Of a stretch of DNA of 9,437 bases, positions 1-7,100 are shown piece by piece. Below the pieces are notes generated by a model, which was not told where the DNA came from, ran no database searches, and was given only the letters and a program-made list of their open reading frames with translations. Numbering within the stretch: position 1 is the stretch's first letter; each line of letters opens with the position of its first letter. Source of the DNA: Bacillota bacterium (GTDB lineage Bacteria; Bacillota_C; Negativicutes; JAEYSJ01). The stretch covers positions 1 through 9,437 of the forward strand of contig JAEYSJ010000193.1 of assembly GCA_023434855.1 (NCBI GenBank), written 5' to 3'. A program made the translations under genes and the position numbers.

Positions 1-1653
1 GAGCTAATCTTCGGTATAGACAGTGCAACCACTGTGAGCGGCGAACAAACGGTGGCGAGCGGCGGTATTGCAAGGGCGGCTACGGTAATGAATGGCGGGA
101 CTCAAACGATTGCAAGTTCCGGTTACGCCGCCGGTACAACCGTCTTCGGTGGCGCACAGATTGTACAAAGCGGTGGCACGGCAGTGGCGACAACAGTGAC
201 AAGCGGGATGCAACTTGTATCAAGTGGGGCCATAGTAAGTAATACTACTACCACTTCCGGCGGAACGATCTGTTTATTGTCAGGGGCACAATTAACCGGT
301 TCTACTTACTTAAATAGTGGTGAAATCGTTCTGGGATTCTCAAGCGGTAGCTGCACCATTGATGACCTCAGTCTTTTAAACAATGCGACCGTCAGATTGG
401 CTAATGGCACAACAGTAGGAAATCAACTGGCGGTTGCAAATCTCAGCGGTTCAGGCAATTTTGTCATCAACACCGATGTTGCTAACAATAAGGCTGATAC
501 AATCACCGTAAACAATGTATCCGGTAAGATCAACGATACCATTCAGGTCAAATTTGATCCGGCTTTTTCAAGTGGTAAAGGCGTTAATGGCAATGCCACC
601 TTTGCTATCGTATCCAACGGCCACGCTGTCTTTACCGCTAAACCCACGGAATGTGGCGCGTATACCTTCACCCCGGTCATTACAGAAACGACAACAGGTT
701 CGGTGACCAGCTGGGCGGTAACATCACTTGTCGTAGGTGCAAGCGAAACATTGTATACAGGCGCCGACGTCCAAGGTGGAATTATAGCCTTATGGCGTAA
801 CGAAAGCAACAACATTAACAGGCGGATGGGTGAATTACGTAACGGCGGTGGCCAAGAGGGGGAATGGCTTCGTGTATATAGCGGTCAGGATAAGCTCACC
901 GACAACTATGGACGCAATTATAAAGAAACCTACACAGCTATTCAAGGCGGCTATGATACAAGAAACCGCGTACAGAACGGCACGATCTTCAGGGGTTACG
1001 CAATGGGTTATTTGGGAGGCAATGTTAGCTTAACGACGGGGGACGGCAACAGCAGTATTGCCACTGTCGGCGTATACAGGAGTTGGCTGGGTGACGACGG
1101 GCATTTTCTTGACTGTATTGTCAAACAGGGCCGACTGAATAATAGTTACACAAGCTATTTGAACAATAGCTCCAATACAAAGGTTAATGGCAATTATAAA
1201 ATGTTGGGTACCAGCATATCTGCGGAATATGGTTATCGTAAACAAATGCGGAATAGCTGGTATCTGGAACCGCAGGCGGAATTGATTTTAAGTCATATCA
1301 CCGGAGTGGACTATATTACAAGTGACGCAACGGCAGTTCATAACCAAGGTATCAACTCTCTTTTGGGTCGTCTTGGAATGGCTTTGGGACGCAACTACGG
1401 CACAGGCACGCTATATATACAGACTTCGGTGGTGCGAGAATTCAGGGCTGACTCTCAGGTGACTATGTTAACAGATGGTTTACCGGCAGTTTCGCTGATG
1501 CAAAGTTTTAAAGATACCTGGATCGAATTTGCTTTCGGGTGGACAATGGAGTTGAAGAAAAAAACAAACAGTTATTTCGAAGTCAGCAAGACCACTGGCA
1601 AACAAGTAGAGACACCCTGGCAGGTTAATGCCGGGGTGAGGTGGAGTTTTTAA
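1..1653 (+). CDS. AIDA-type autotransporter adhesin, C-terminal part (5' end outside window)
   Basis: This is a type V secretion protein: the barrel inserts in the outer membrane and displays the repeat passenger on the cell surface, probably for adhesion or autoaggregation. The frame is open at base 1, so 550 residues are visible and the true start lies upstream; the GTG at 34 is only an internal Val. Residues 10-110 hold five degenerate 17-19-residue AIDA-like repeats (TTV..G.Q.V.SGG.A pattern). Residues 111-250 are a beta-rich, Thr/Ser/Asn-rich stem. Residues 254-282 (GADVQGG...NINRRMGELRNG) fit the linker helix that threads the barrel. Residues 287-550 (about 264) show alternating strands with aromatic girdles and end in VRWSF, the terminal Phe expected for BAM-dependent barrels. 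Size and ending suit a 12-stranded autotransporter domain. A 19-bp hairpin follows the stop. Family is secure; the ligand of the passenger cannot be told. Confidence 0.93.
   Translation, partial: ELIFGIDSATTVSGEQTVASGGIARAATVMNGGTQTIASSGYAAGTTVFGGAQIVQSGGTAVATTVTSGMQLVSSGAIVSNTTTTSGGTICLLSGAQLTGSTYLNSGEIVLGFSSGSCTIDDLSLLNNATVRLANGTTVGNQLAVANLSGSGNFVINTDVANNKADTITVNNVSGKINDTIQVKFDPAFSSGKGVNGNATFAIVSNGHAVFTAKPTECGAYTFTPVITETTTGSVTSWAVTSLVVGASETLYTGADVQGGIIALWRNESNNINRRMGELRNGGGQEGEWLRVYSGQDKLTDNYGRNYKETYTAIQGGYDTRNRVQNGTIFRGYAMGYLGGNVSLTTGDGNSSIATVGVYRSWLGDDGHFLDCIVKQGRLNNSYTSYLNNSSNTKVNGNYKMLGTSISAEYGYRKQMRNSWYLEPQAELILSHITGVDYITSDATAVHNQGINSLLGRLGMALGRNYGTGTLYIQTSVVREFRADSQVTMLTDGLPAVSLMQSFKDTWIEFAFGWTMELKKKTNSYFEVSKTTGKQVETPWQVNAGVRWSF
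28..300 (+). repeat. Degenerate 51-57 bp tandem repeats encoding AIDA-type passenger repeats
   Basis: Five units start at 28, 79, 136, 190 and 244. Each encodes 17-19 residues beginning A/T-T-V or TTT and containing a G.Q or GGT then a SGG-like turn. The units have diverged at the DNA level, so they are an old protein repeat (one beta-solenoid rung each) rather than a recent slippage expansion. The array probably continues to the left of the window, and it fades after 300 into the non-repetitive stem. Confidence 0.8.
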
Positions 1654-1694
1654 TACTTAATCAATCCGATAGGCTGTCATGGTGCTCCTGTGAG

Positions 1695-1736
1695 CATAAA
1701 GAAAGATGCTAAAAAAATTTAGCATCTTTCTTTATG
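1695..1736. terminator. Perfect 19-bp hairpin terminator, probably bidirectional
   Basis: Arms 1695-1713 and 1718-1736 are exact reverse complements around an AAAA loop. The 3' arm is itself U-rich (TTTCTTT), which can act as the U-tract of the shorter core AGATGCTAAA/TTTAGCATCT. It lies 42 bases after the autotransporter stop. Because the next gene on the left-pointing strand ends at 1869, the symmetric hairpin may serve both transcripts. Confidence 0.8.
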
Positions 1737-1868
1737 TATAGATGAACGCTTAAGTTTGTCTGGTTTTTTATTTCGTGGGCGATAAGGCTAGGTTCTACAG
1801 ATAATTCGGTTATATAGATCTACAGCATATAAATGGATACGCCTTGCCAATGATTGATAAATATTGGC

Positions 1869-2135
1869 TTAAGGTACTAAAGATTTAATGCTGGCATTTA
1901 ATGCAGCAATACTATTTGTAATCAGGATGATATTAGCTAAATTAGCAACCGGATTTACCGATTCTTCCTCAAGAATTTCTTGTAATACCAGCATTGAGAA
2001 TACTGCGATGGTGTTTCCGGCAGTTGCAGCTCCTGTGGAAAATGCAGCTAATTGTTCCGCTCTTTCTTCTAAACATTCTACGTTAATCGTCCCAGTTGTA
2101 CTAAAGCATTTATTTGAAGATAGCAATTTTTTCAC
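1869..2135 (-). CDS. Small hypothetical protein, 88 aa
   Basis: I do not recognise this protein. It starts with GTG (2135) followed by Lys-Lys-Leu-Leu. A weak Shine-Dalgarno-like AGGCGAG lies 5 bases upstream, and an in-frame TGA about 15 bases upstream leaves no other usual start. Predicted features by eye: a short polar N-terminus with Cys10 and Cys21, an acidic stretch (ECLEERAEQ, 20-28), an Ala/Gly/Thr-rich hinge (residues 35-40), and two hydrophobic or amphipathic helices (about 41-57 and 61-84) split by LEEESVNP. There is no cleavable signal peptide. A possible promoter lies at 2165-2194. The gene is convergent with the autotransporter. An overlapping 92-codon frame exists on the other strand (1888-2166), but it has no ribosome site and an odd composition. 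Coding status is likely, not certain. Confidence 0.5.
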   Translation of the reverse strand: MKKLLSSNKCFSTTGTINVECLEERAEQLAAFSTGAATAGNTIAVFSMLVLQEILEEESVNPVANLANIILITNSIAALNASIKSLVP

Positions 2136-2164
2136 AATTCTCGCCTGCTTTCATAGTTTTTTCT

Positions 2165-2194
2165 AATATATTCGTTCGATGCGTAGGGTGACAC
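2165..2194 (-). promoter_or_regulatory. Candidate sigma-70-type promoter for the 88-aa gene
   Basis: Read on the - strand, GTGTCA (2194-2189, 4 of 6 against TTGACA) is followed after 18 bases by TATATT (2170-2165, 5 of 6 against TATAAT). This would start transcription about 20-25 bases before the GTG at 2135. It is a sequence match only, and AT-rich spacers give such matches by chance. Confidence 0.35.
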
Positions 2195-2343
2195 ACAGGC
2201 GGCTTAATTTTCATATACGATGTGCTATCTAGAGTAAAGTGCTAAGATTGCGACGACAAAAGTATGGTCTTTGTAGACGGAGCACCAGGGGATAAAAATG
2301 TTAAATAATTGTTAATAATGTTCATTTAAGAAGGAATAGAAGA
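2195..2343. other. Intergenic stretch without recognised content
   Basis: Between the back-to-back promoters I see no reading frame with a ribosome site and no strong hairpin. A TAAAGTGC (2235) with GACGACAA (2252) recalls a sigma-28 site, but the gap is two bases too short. Confidence 0.4.
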
Positions 2344-2349
2344 TATTAT
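2321..2349 (+). promoter_or_regulatory. Candidate promoter of the riboswitch/chemoreceptor transcript
   Basis: TTCATT (2321-2326, 3 of 6) and TATTAT (2344-2349, 5 of 6) are 17 bases apart. Transcription would start near 2356, about 30 bases before the first helix of the aptamer, so the complete aptamer would be in the RNA. The -35 is weak, so an activator or another sigma factor is possible. Confidence 0.4.
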
Positions 2350-2386
2350 GTCGAATTTTAAAAAATAAATTGGAATCTTATACCAA

Positions 2387-2476
2387 AAATTTAATCAGCA
2401 AGCCTTCTAAAAAATAAGGATGCAAAGCCATGGGTCGAAAAACGTTTGGTTAATGACTGTCGGGTTGATTGAGTTT
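2387..2476 (+). promoter_or_regulatory. Cyclic di-GMP-I (GEMM-I) riboswitch aptamer
   Basis: The diagnostic core is present: GCAAGCC (2398-2404), GGATGCAAAGCC (2418-2429), ATGGGTC (2430-2436) and GACTGTCGGGTTG (2455-2467). These match the family pattern GCAAACC / GGACGCAAAGCC / GGGUC / GACAGCCGGGUUG. P2 forms from CCTT 2403-2406 with AAGG 2416-2419. P3 forms from GTC 2434-2436 with GAC 2455-2457, TGG 2431-2433 with TCG 2460-2462, and GCC 2427-2429 with GGT 2463-2465, leaving bulged T2458-G2459 where the family has its tetraloop receptor. A closing helix of up to 11 bp pairs 2387-2397 with 2466-2476. Departures: the P2 loop is not GNRA, and by my alignment the ligand-pairing C (C92 in Vc2) is A2468, while G20 (G2398) and A47 (A2425) are kept. 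Family assignment is good; ligand affinity is unproven. Confidence 0.8.
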
Positions 2477-2505
2477 GTGAATGCCTCGGCAGTTTTTTTA
2501 TTTTA
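2455..2505 (+). terminator. Riboswitch-controlled intrinsic terminator
   Basis: Bases 2456-2464 (ACTGTCGGG) pair with 2485-2493 (CCTCGGCAGT region) in a 9-bp stem with two G-U pairs, followed by seven T, an A, and four more T. The 5' arm is the same strand that forms P3 of the aptamer, so aptamer and terminator exclude each other. Ligand-stabilised aptamer should therefore let RNA polymerase through: an ON switch acting on transcription. Confidence 0.8.
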
Positions 2506-2552
2506 TATCAGTCGTGAAGACTAAATGAGTACTTTGATTTTAATTTAATGTA

Positions 2553-2561
2553 GAGGAGAGG
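2553..2561 (+). promoter_or_regulatory. Ribosome binding site of the chemoreceptor gene
   Basis: GAGGAGAGG ends six bases before ATG 2568 and lies well downstream of the terminator's T-tract. The riboswitch therefore should act on transcription rather than by masking this site. Confidence 0.8.
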
Positions 2562-2567
2562 ATTTAT

Positions 2568-3665
2568 ATGAGTAACAGTTTAAATACTGTAACTTTTTCT
2601 GCAAAATTATCGCACCCTATTCATTATTCAGGTAACAAGGATTCTGCTAATAATATAAATGGTTTAAAGATTAGCGACATTCTTGATATCAATCTCCTAC
2701 AGCAATTCCAAGATGATTTCGCAAGAGGATTTAACTTAGCCAGTGTAACAGTTGATCTTGATGGCATTCCAGTTACCAAACCGAGTTGCTACACTAGATT
2801 TTGTGAGGACTACACGCATTCAACCGAATGTGGTGATAAACGTTGTGCGCAAGCACATCGCAAAGGCGGCGAGGAGGCTGCCCGTTTGGGAAAACCATAT
2901 ATATTTGAATGCCATGCCGGATTAATCGATTTTGCAGCACCCATTATCGTAGAAGGACAACAGATTGGCACTATATTAGGGGGACAAATTTTAGCCAATA
3001 GTCCGGAAGAAGAAAAATATCGTAAAATTGCTGCTGACATTGGTGTCGATGCAGATGGATATGTTAAAGCAGTTCAGGAAGTAGCCAGATTACCCAGGCA
3101 AATTATAGAGACAGCAGCCAATTTCCTTTTTATTATTGTGAATAACATGTCAAAAACAGCTTATCAACAAAAACAACTAAAATCATTGATCCATCAGCTT
3201 AGTGATGATGTAAGTCATATATCTGCGTCGATGGAGGAATTAGCAGCATCAGCTTCTAATGTCATCAATACGCAAAACAATCTAAATAGTGAAATACAAA
3301 CTGTTAACACAATGGCCGGGAATATTAATGATGTTATGAATTTTATAAAAAATATCTCTGATGAGACTCATATGTTGGGACTGAATGCTGCTATTGAGTC
3401 AGCCAGGGCAGGCAGTGCCGGAGCCGGATTTGCGGTTGTAGCACAACAAATCAGAAAACTTTCAGCTGATTCCAAAGAAACAGTTGGCAAAATTAAGGAG
3501 TTTACCAAGGGTATACAAAATTCCGTAAATAAAACAGTTGGAATGGGAAGCGAAACAACAGAAATAGTAGAACAACAGTCAATAGCTATACAGACAGTAA
3601 ACAATAATCTTCAGGAAATATCGAATTTTACTAGTCAATTGGATGATTTGATAAATAAAATGTAA
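2568..3665 (+). CDS. Soluble PocR-domain methyl-accepting chemotaxis protein (365 aa)
   Basis: A cytoplasmic chemoreceptor-like sensor that should pass a ligand signal to CheA/CheW. ATG 2568 has a strong GAGGAGAGG site six bases upstream. Residues about 34-195 match the PocR sensory domain: SDILDINLLQQFQDDFA opens it, then FC79EDY, C88GDKRC93, and C115HAGLIDFAAPII. The spaced Cys residues suggest a metal or small-molecule site, as in other PocR proteins. Residues 213-365 form a short MCP signalling hairpin: SMEELAAS on the first helix, a tip ETHMLGLNAAIESARAG...GAGFAVVAQQIRKLSADS (266-302), and a Gln/Asn-rich return helix. There is no membrane segment or HAMP domain. The tip departs from the usual QTNLLALNAAIEAARAGExGRGF (Ala for the Arg, Ser for the Glu). 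The gene stands alone between a c-di-GMP-type riboswitch and a terminator. The domain calls are firm; the ligand is unknown. Confidence 0.92.
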   Translation: MSNSLNTVTFSAKLSHPIHYSGNKDSANNINGLKISDILDINLLQQFQDDFARGFNLASVTVDLDGIPVTKPSCYTRFCEDYTHSTECGDKRCAQAHRKGGEEAARLGKPYIFECHAGLIDFAAPIIVEGQQIGTILGGQILANSPEEEKYRKIAADIGVDADGYVKAVQEVARLPRQIIETAANFLFIIVNNMSKTAYQQKQLKSLIHQLSDDVSHISASMEELAASASNVINTQNNLNSEIQTVNTMAGNINDVMNFIKNISDETHMLGLNAAIESARAGSAGAGFAVVAQQIRKLSADSKETVGKIKEFTKGIQNSVNKTVGMGSETTEIVEQQSIAIQTVNNNLQEISNFTSQLDDLINKM

Positions 3666-3708
3666 ACGATCTACATTGTAATACTAGGCAAAGCATTTTA
3701 TATAAATG

Positions 3709-3740
3709 AAAAAACCATCGTCACAATGACGATGGTTTTT
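3709..3740. terminator. Bidirectional rho-independent terminator
   Basis: A 14-bp stem (3710-3723 with 3727-3740; core ACCATCGTCA/TGACGATGGT, loop CAA) has A6 on its left and T5 on its right, so it gives a U-tract in both directions. It lies 44 bases after the chemoreceptor stop and 12 bases after the stop of the 36-aa gene on the other strand. Confidence 0.9.
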
Positions 3741-3751
3741 AAGTAAGATGC

Positions 3752-3862
3752 TTATGAACATGAACTGGATTCTTCTCCTATGCAGAAAAAGAGAAGAATA
3801 ATTATAATGAAAATAAAAAAGAACCCAAATCCACCACGCCCGCAGCTACCCCCGAAACCCAT
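3752..3862 (-). CDS. Tiny Gly-rich single-helix membrane protein, 36 aa (YjcZ-like)
   Basis: A short gene read on the - strand. ATG at 3862 is preceded seven bases upstream by a perfect AGGAGG (3875-3870), which is the main reason to call it. The product has three parts: a Gly-rich head (MGFGGSCGRGGFG, 1-13), an unbroken hydrophobic helix of Phe/Ile/Leu (14-28, FFFIFIIIILLFFCI), and a short polar tail (GEESSSCS) with an acidic pair and a Cys. This resembles the YjcZ/tiny-TM small proteins of spore-forming Firmicutes, some of them linked to sporulation; the match is by general design, not residue by residue. It ends 12 bases before the shared bidirectional terminator. No clear promoter was found, although TACAAT (3909-3904, - strand) is a possible -10. 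Function unknown. Confidence 0.75.
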   Translation of the reverse strand: MGFGGSCGRGGFGFFFIFIIIILLFFCIGEESSSCS

Positions 3863-3957
3863 GTTAATTCCTCCTCTTCCAATATGTTTTTTATTTCAGG
3901 GTCATTGTATCCTATGCCGGTACAGATGATTTTGCTATTGCGAGGTTAAAAAGAAAG

Positions 3958-3986
3958 TTGAACCGGTTTGACGTGAATATTATAAA
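3958..3986 (+). promoter_or_regulatory. Candidate promoter upstream of the glucan synthase gene
   Basis: TTGAAC (3958-3963, 4 of 6) and TATAAA (3981-3986, 5 of 6) are separated by exactly 17 bases. The start would fall near 3993, giving a leader of about 135 bases. A second -10-like TATAAT at 4055-4060 has no well-spaced -35; TTGCAT at 4035 is only 14 bases away. Confidence 0.45.
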
Positions 3987-3993
3987 CAAGGAA

Positions 3994-4036
3994 AGCCAGC
4001 ATCTACGCACTTTTTGCGAATTGCTGGCTATTTTTT
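3994..4036 (+). terminator. Terminator-like hairpin at the very start of the synthase leader
   Basis: GCCAGCA (3995-4001) pairs with TGCTGGC (4022-4028), extended by A3994-T4029. An inner CGCA/TGCG helix (4006-4009 with 4015-4018) sits across a small internal loop. T4029, A4030 and six T follow. The U-rich side is only on the + strand. No + gene ends just before it, so it is either an attenuator of the synthase transcript, the end of a very short RNA, or a back-up for the chemoreceptor terminator. Confidence 0.6.
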
Positions 4037-4128
4037 GCATTTATGCAGTTTATATATAATTGCCATTTTGTACATAATAAATGTTAAAATCCTTTATTAC
4101 TTTCGGTTGCTAATTTTTCGGGGGGACT

Positions 4129-7100
4129 ATGATTCTAAATACTGAACAACTGCGTCAAAAAGCGCATGAACTTGCTCTGACTCACGACCCTTATGTGAGA
4201 CACTGGCCATCAAACCGCATGTGGCGGGAATTTTATGCTGATGTTAATAAATTACGCGCGTTTATCCGTTTCCTGCGGGACAGCAATACAAGCTGTTCGC
4301 AGCCCGCAGAAGAATGGCTTTTGGACCATGCTGAATTCATCGAAGAACAGGTGTTGGTTATCCGGCAGCAGCTTTCCGGTACCTTCTTACAGAATTTGCC
4401 CAACTTGCGCAGGACCGGCAAGAAAAGGATACTGTCTGCCTGTGCCGATTACATTGCGCATGTAGATGGGAATTTGGAGGAGAACTCGCTCATCTCGTAT
4501 CTCAATTTTTATCAGGAAGTATCCGTTCTGACCATTGCGGAGGCCTGGGCAGTCCCGCTTATCCTGCGTATCGCCTTGATTCGGCAATTGGCCGAAGTCA
4601 TGGAACTGGTTCGCGAACGGCGGGAGGTGTGTACGTCAGTCGAAAAGCTGCTGGCACGTATAGAGAATTCGAAGTTAAATCCGGAAGTGCTAAAGGCTGT
4701 CCTTGAAGAAGCCGACCAGGATGTGCCGCTTTCAGGCGCAGCCGTAGTTTATCTGTCCAGGCGACTGCGGGAGTGGGCGGATGATGCGGAAACAGTACGG
4801 GAATGGCTGATGTGCAAAGTTGAAAATGGCACTGACAGTCTTGATCAAATTGTCTCTTATGAATATCAGCTTCAGGCCGCTTATCAAGTGTCTGCAGGTA
4901 ATCTTATCGGCAGTCTGCGCAAACTTTCCCGTTTGGATTGGAATGAACCCTTTGAGCAGATTTGCATAGTCGAGCACACACTGCGCGGTGAAAGCGCAGG
5001 TATGTATCCGTTTCTTGATTTTTCAAGCCATGACGTGCTGCGCAAGCGGGTTGAGCAATTGGCCGGCCGCCTGCGTGTGCCGGAAAATCTGGTGGCGCAG
5101 CAAGCAGTCGATCTTGCGGCGAAGGAATATGAGCAGGCATGTGCTCTGCAGGCAAAGACAGGTGATACTGCCGGCGATCCGGCAAAAACAAAAGAACTGC
5201 CACACCAGGTATTTGCCGCATACTACCTGTTAGAAGCAGGCGGTGTCAAGAGATTGTGGCAAGCGTTAAAAATATGCGGCTCTCCCCGGTATTCGCCGGA
5301 AACAGAAATTGTGTGCCGCGCCACCGGCACATATTTTACTGTCCTGACCGGATTGTTTGCGGTCGCCCTTTTCGGTTTTGCCGGGTGGATCGCCACAGGT
5401 ACAAGCTTTACCATTGCTCAGTGGGTGACGGTTTTACTTGTATTGTCGTTGCCGGCCAGCGAGTGGGCCATTACAGCGTTACACTGGCTTATCGAGTGCG
5501 CCCGAAAGCCGCGGCCGCTGCTCCGTTACGATTTTTCGCGTGGAATTCCCTTTGAAGCGACCACAATGGTTGTTATCCCTGTCATCTGGTCCACAGCTAA
5601 AGAGGTGCAGGAGTTGGCCAACCGGCTGGAACTGCATTACTTAGCCAACCGCGACGCAAATATCCACTTTGCCCTCCTAGGTGATTTTGCTGACGCAGAC
5701 GCGGAGAAATTGCCGGCAGATGCCGCTGTTCTTGCAGCCGCGCAGGCAAGTATTGAAGCATTAAACCGTACATATTCCCGCCCGGGCGGGAATACCTTCC
5801 ACCTCTTTCAGCGCCGTAGGCTGTGGAATTCGTCCGAAGGTGTGTGGATGGGGTGGGAGCGTAAGCGGGGTAAATTGGTCGAATTTGTTGAACTGCTTAA
5901 AGGACGGAGTGATACGACTTACGATCATGTAGTTGGCGAGAGAATGGTTTTGCCGCGTATCCGTTACATCATCACCTTGGATGCAGATACGCAACTGCCG
6001 TTGGGAAGCGCGCAGCGGATGATCGGTACCATGCATTTACCATATAACCGGCCGCAGTTAAATTCTACGCGGACACGGGTCATTGCCGGATACGGCGTAT
6101 TGCAGCCGCGTGTCGGTATTAGCCACAGCGCAGCCTTACGTTCCCGGTTCGCTTATCTATGGTCGGCGGAGCCGGGAATTGATCCATATGTTTTTGCTGC
6201 TTCCGACCCGTACCAGGATGGGCTGGGGCAGGGCATTTTTACGGGAAAGGGTATATTCGATGTTGACGCATTTGCGGCAGTATTATGTGAACGCATACCA
6301 GAAAACCGGGTGCTTAGTCATGATTTGCTGGAAGGCGGATTTTTGCGCGCCGGACTGCTGTCGGATATCGAATTAATTGATGAACATCCATTTACCTTCA
6401 GTGCTTATCAAATGAGAACACACCGTTGGGTGCGCGGCGACTGGCAGCTTATTCCATGGCTGTTCCGCCATGTCCGCGACCGGCGGGGAACGCCTTTGCC
6501 TGTTGATTTATCCTCTCTCTCCCGTTGGCAGATGATCGATAATTTGCGGCGCAGTTTACTGCCACCGGCGCAGTTTGCAATACTGCTGCTTGGCTTAACC
6601 ATTTTACCCGGTTCTTCCGGCCGCTGGCTTACTTTGGTGTTCACTACCTTATTTTTGCCGTTGCTTCGCCAATTGGCGGCGATCAGGTGGACTATTTGGC
6701 GTCCACGGAGTCTTTTGCGTACAGCCGGTCAGGTTCTGGTAAACGTGATGACACTGCCATTTCAAAGTGTGCTGCTCTTAGACGCAATCATTCGAACTAT
6801 TTACCGCGTATTTGTGTCGAAACGCCATTTGCTCGCCTGGGTCAGCGCTGCGGAAGTTGAACGCCGCAACCGGGGCGGGCAATACCCTGCACTGCTGGGA
6901 ATGTATAGAGGTTATGCGCTGGTTATCCTCTTTGCGCTAGCCACAGCGGTCAATGCTGTGGCGGCATTCAGATGGACAGGGGGGGCACTTTGCACTTTAT
7001 GGGCTATTGCTCCCCTGGCAGTTCGTTGGCTGAACCGGCCCGTGCATCAGCCCGAGGGCCCGTTTGCAGCGCCGGAGAAGGAAGAACTACGCAAACTGTC

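Noticed and set aside
34..36. GTG as the real start of the autotransporter
   Set aside because: The frame is open to base 1, the GTG lies inside a repeat unit, there is no ribosome site, and no signal peptide follows.
4..815. Frames of 63-90 codons opposite or shifted within the autotransporter
   Set aside because: Shadows of the repeat and stem coding sequence; no start signals.
1846..1868. Inverted repeat GCCAAT/ATTGGC just after the stop of the 88-aa gene
   Set aside because: Only 6 bp with a long AT-rich loop and no T-tract on either strand.
1888..2166. 92-codon + strand frame overlapping the 88-aa gene
   Set aside because: No ribosome binding site before its ATG, a Phe/Ser/Cys-rich translation without domain sense, and it is the complement of a more protein-like frame on the other strand.
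2235..2259. Sigma-28-like flagellar promoter (TAAAGTGC ... GACGACAA) for the chemoreceptor
   Set aside because: The gap between the boxes is two bases short and the second box has two mismatches; attractive for a chemotaxis gene but not supportable.
3979..3984. Perfect TATAAT on the - strand as promoter for the 36-aa gene
   Set aside because: No acceptable -35 at 16-18 bases, and it overlaps the better + strand promoter match.
4036..4047. Short palindrome TGCAT-TT-ATGCA as an operator
   Set aside because: Five-base arms in an AT-rich spacer are expected by chance, and no regulator is encoded nearby.
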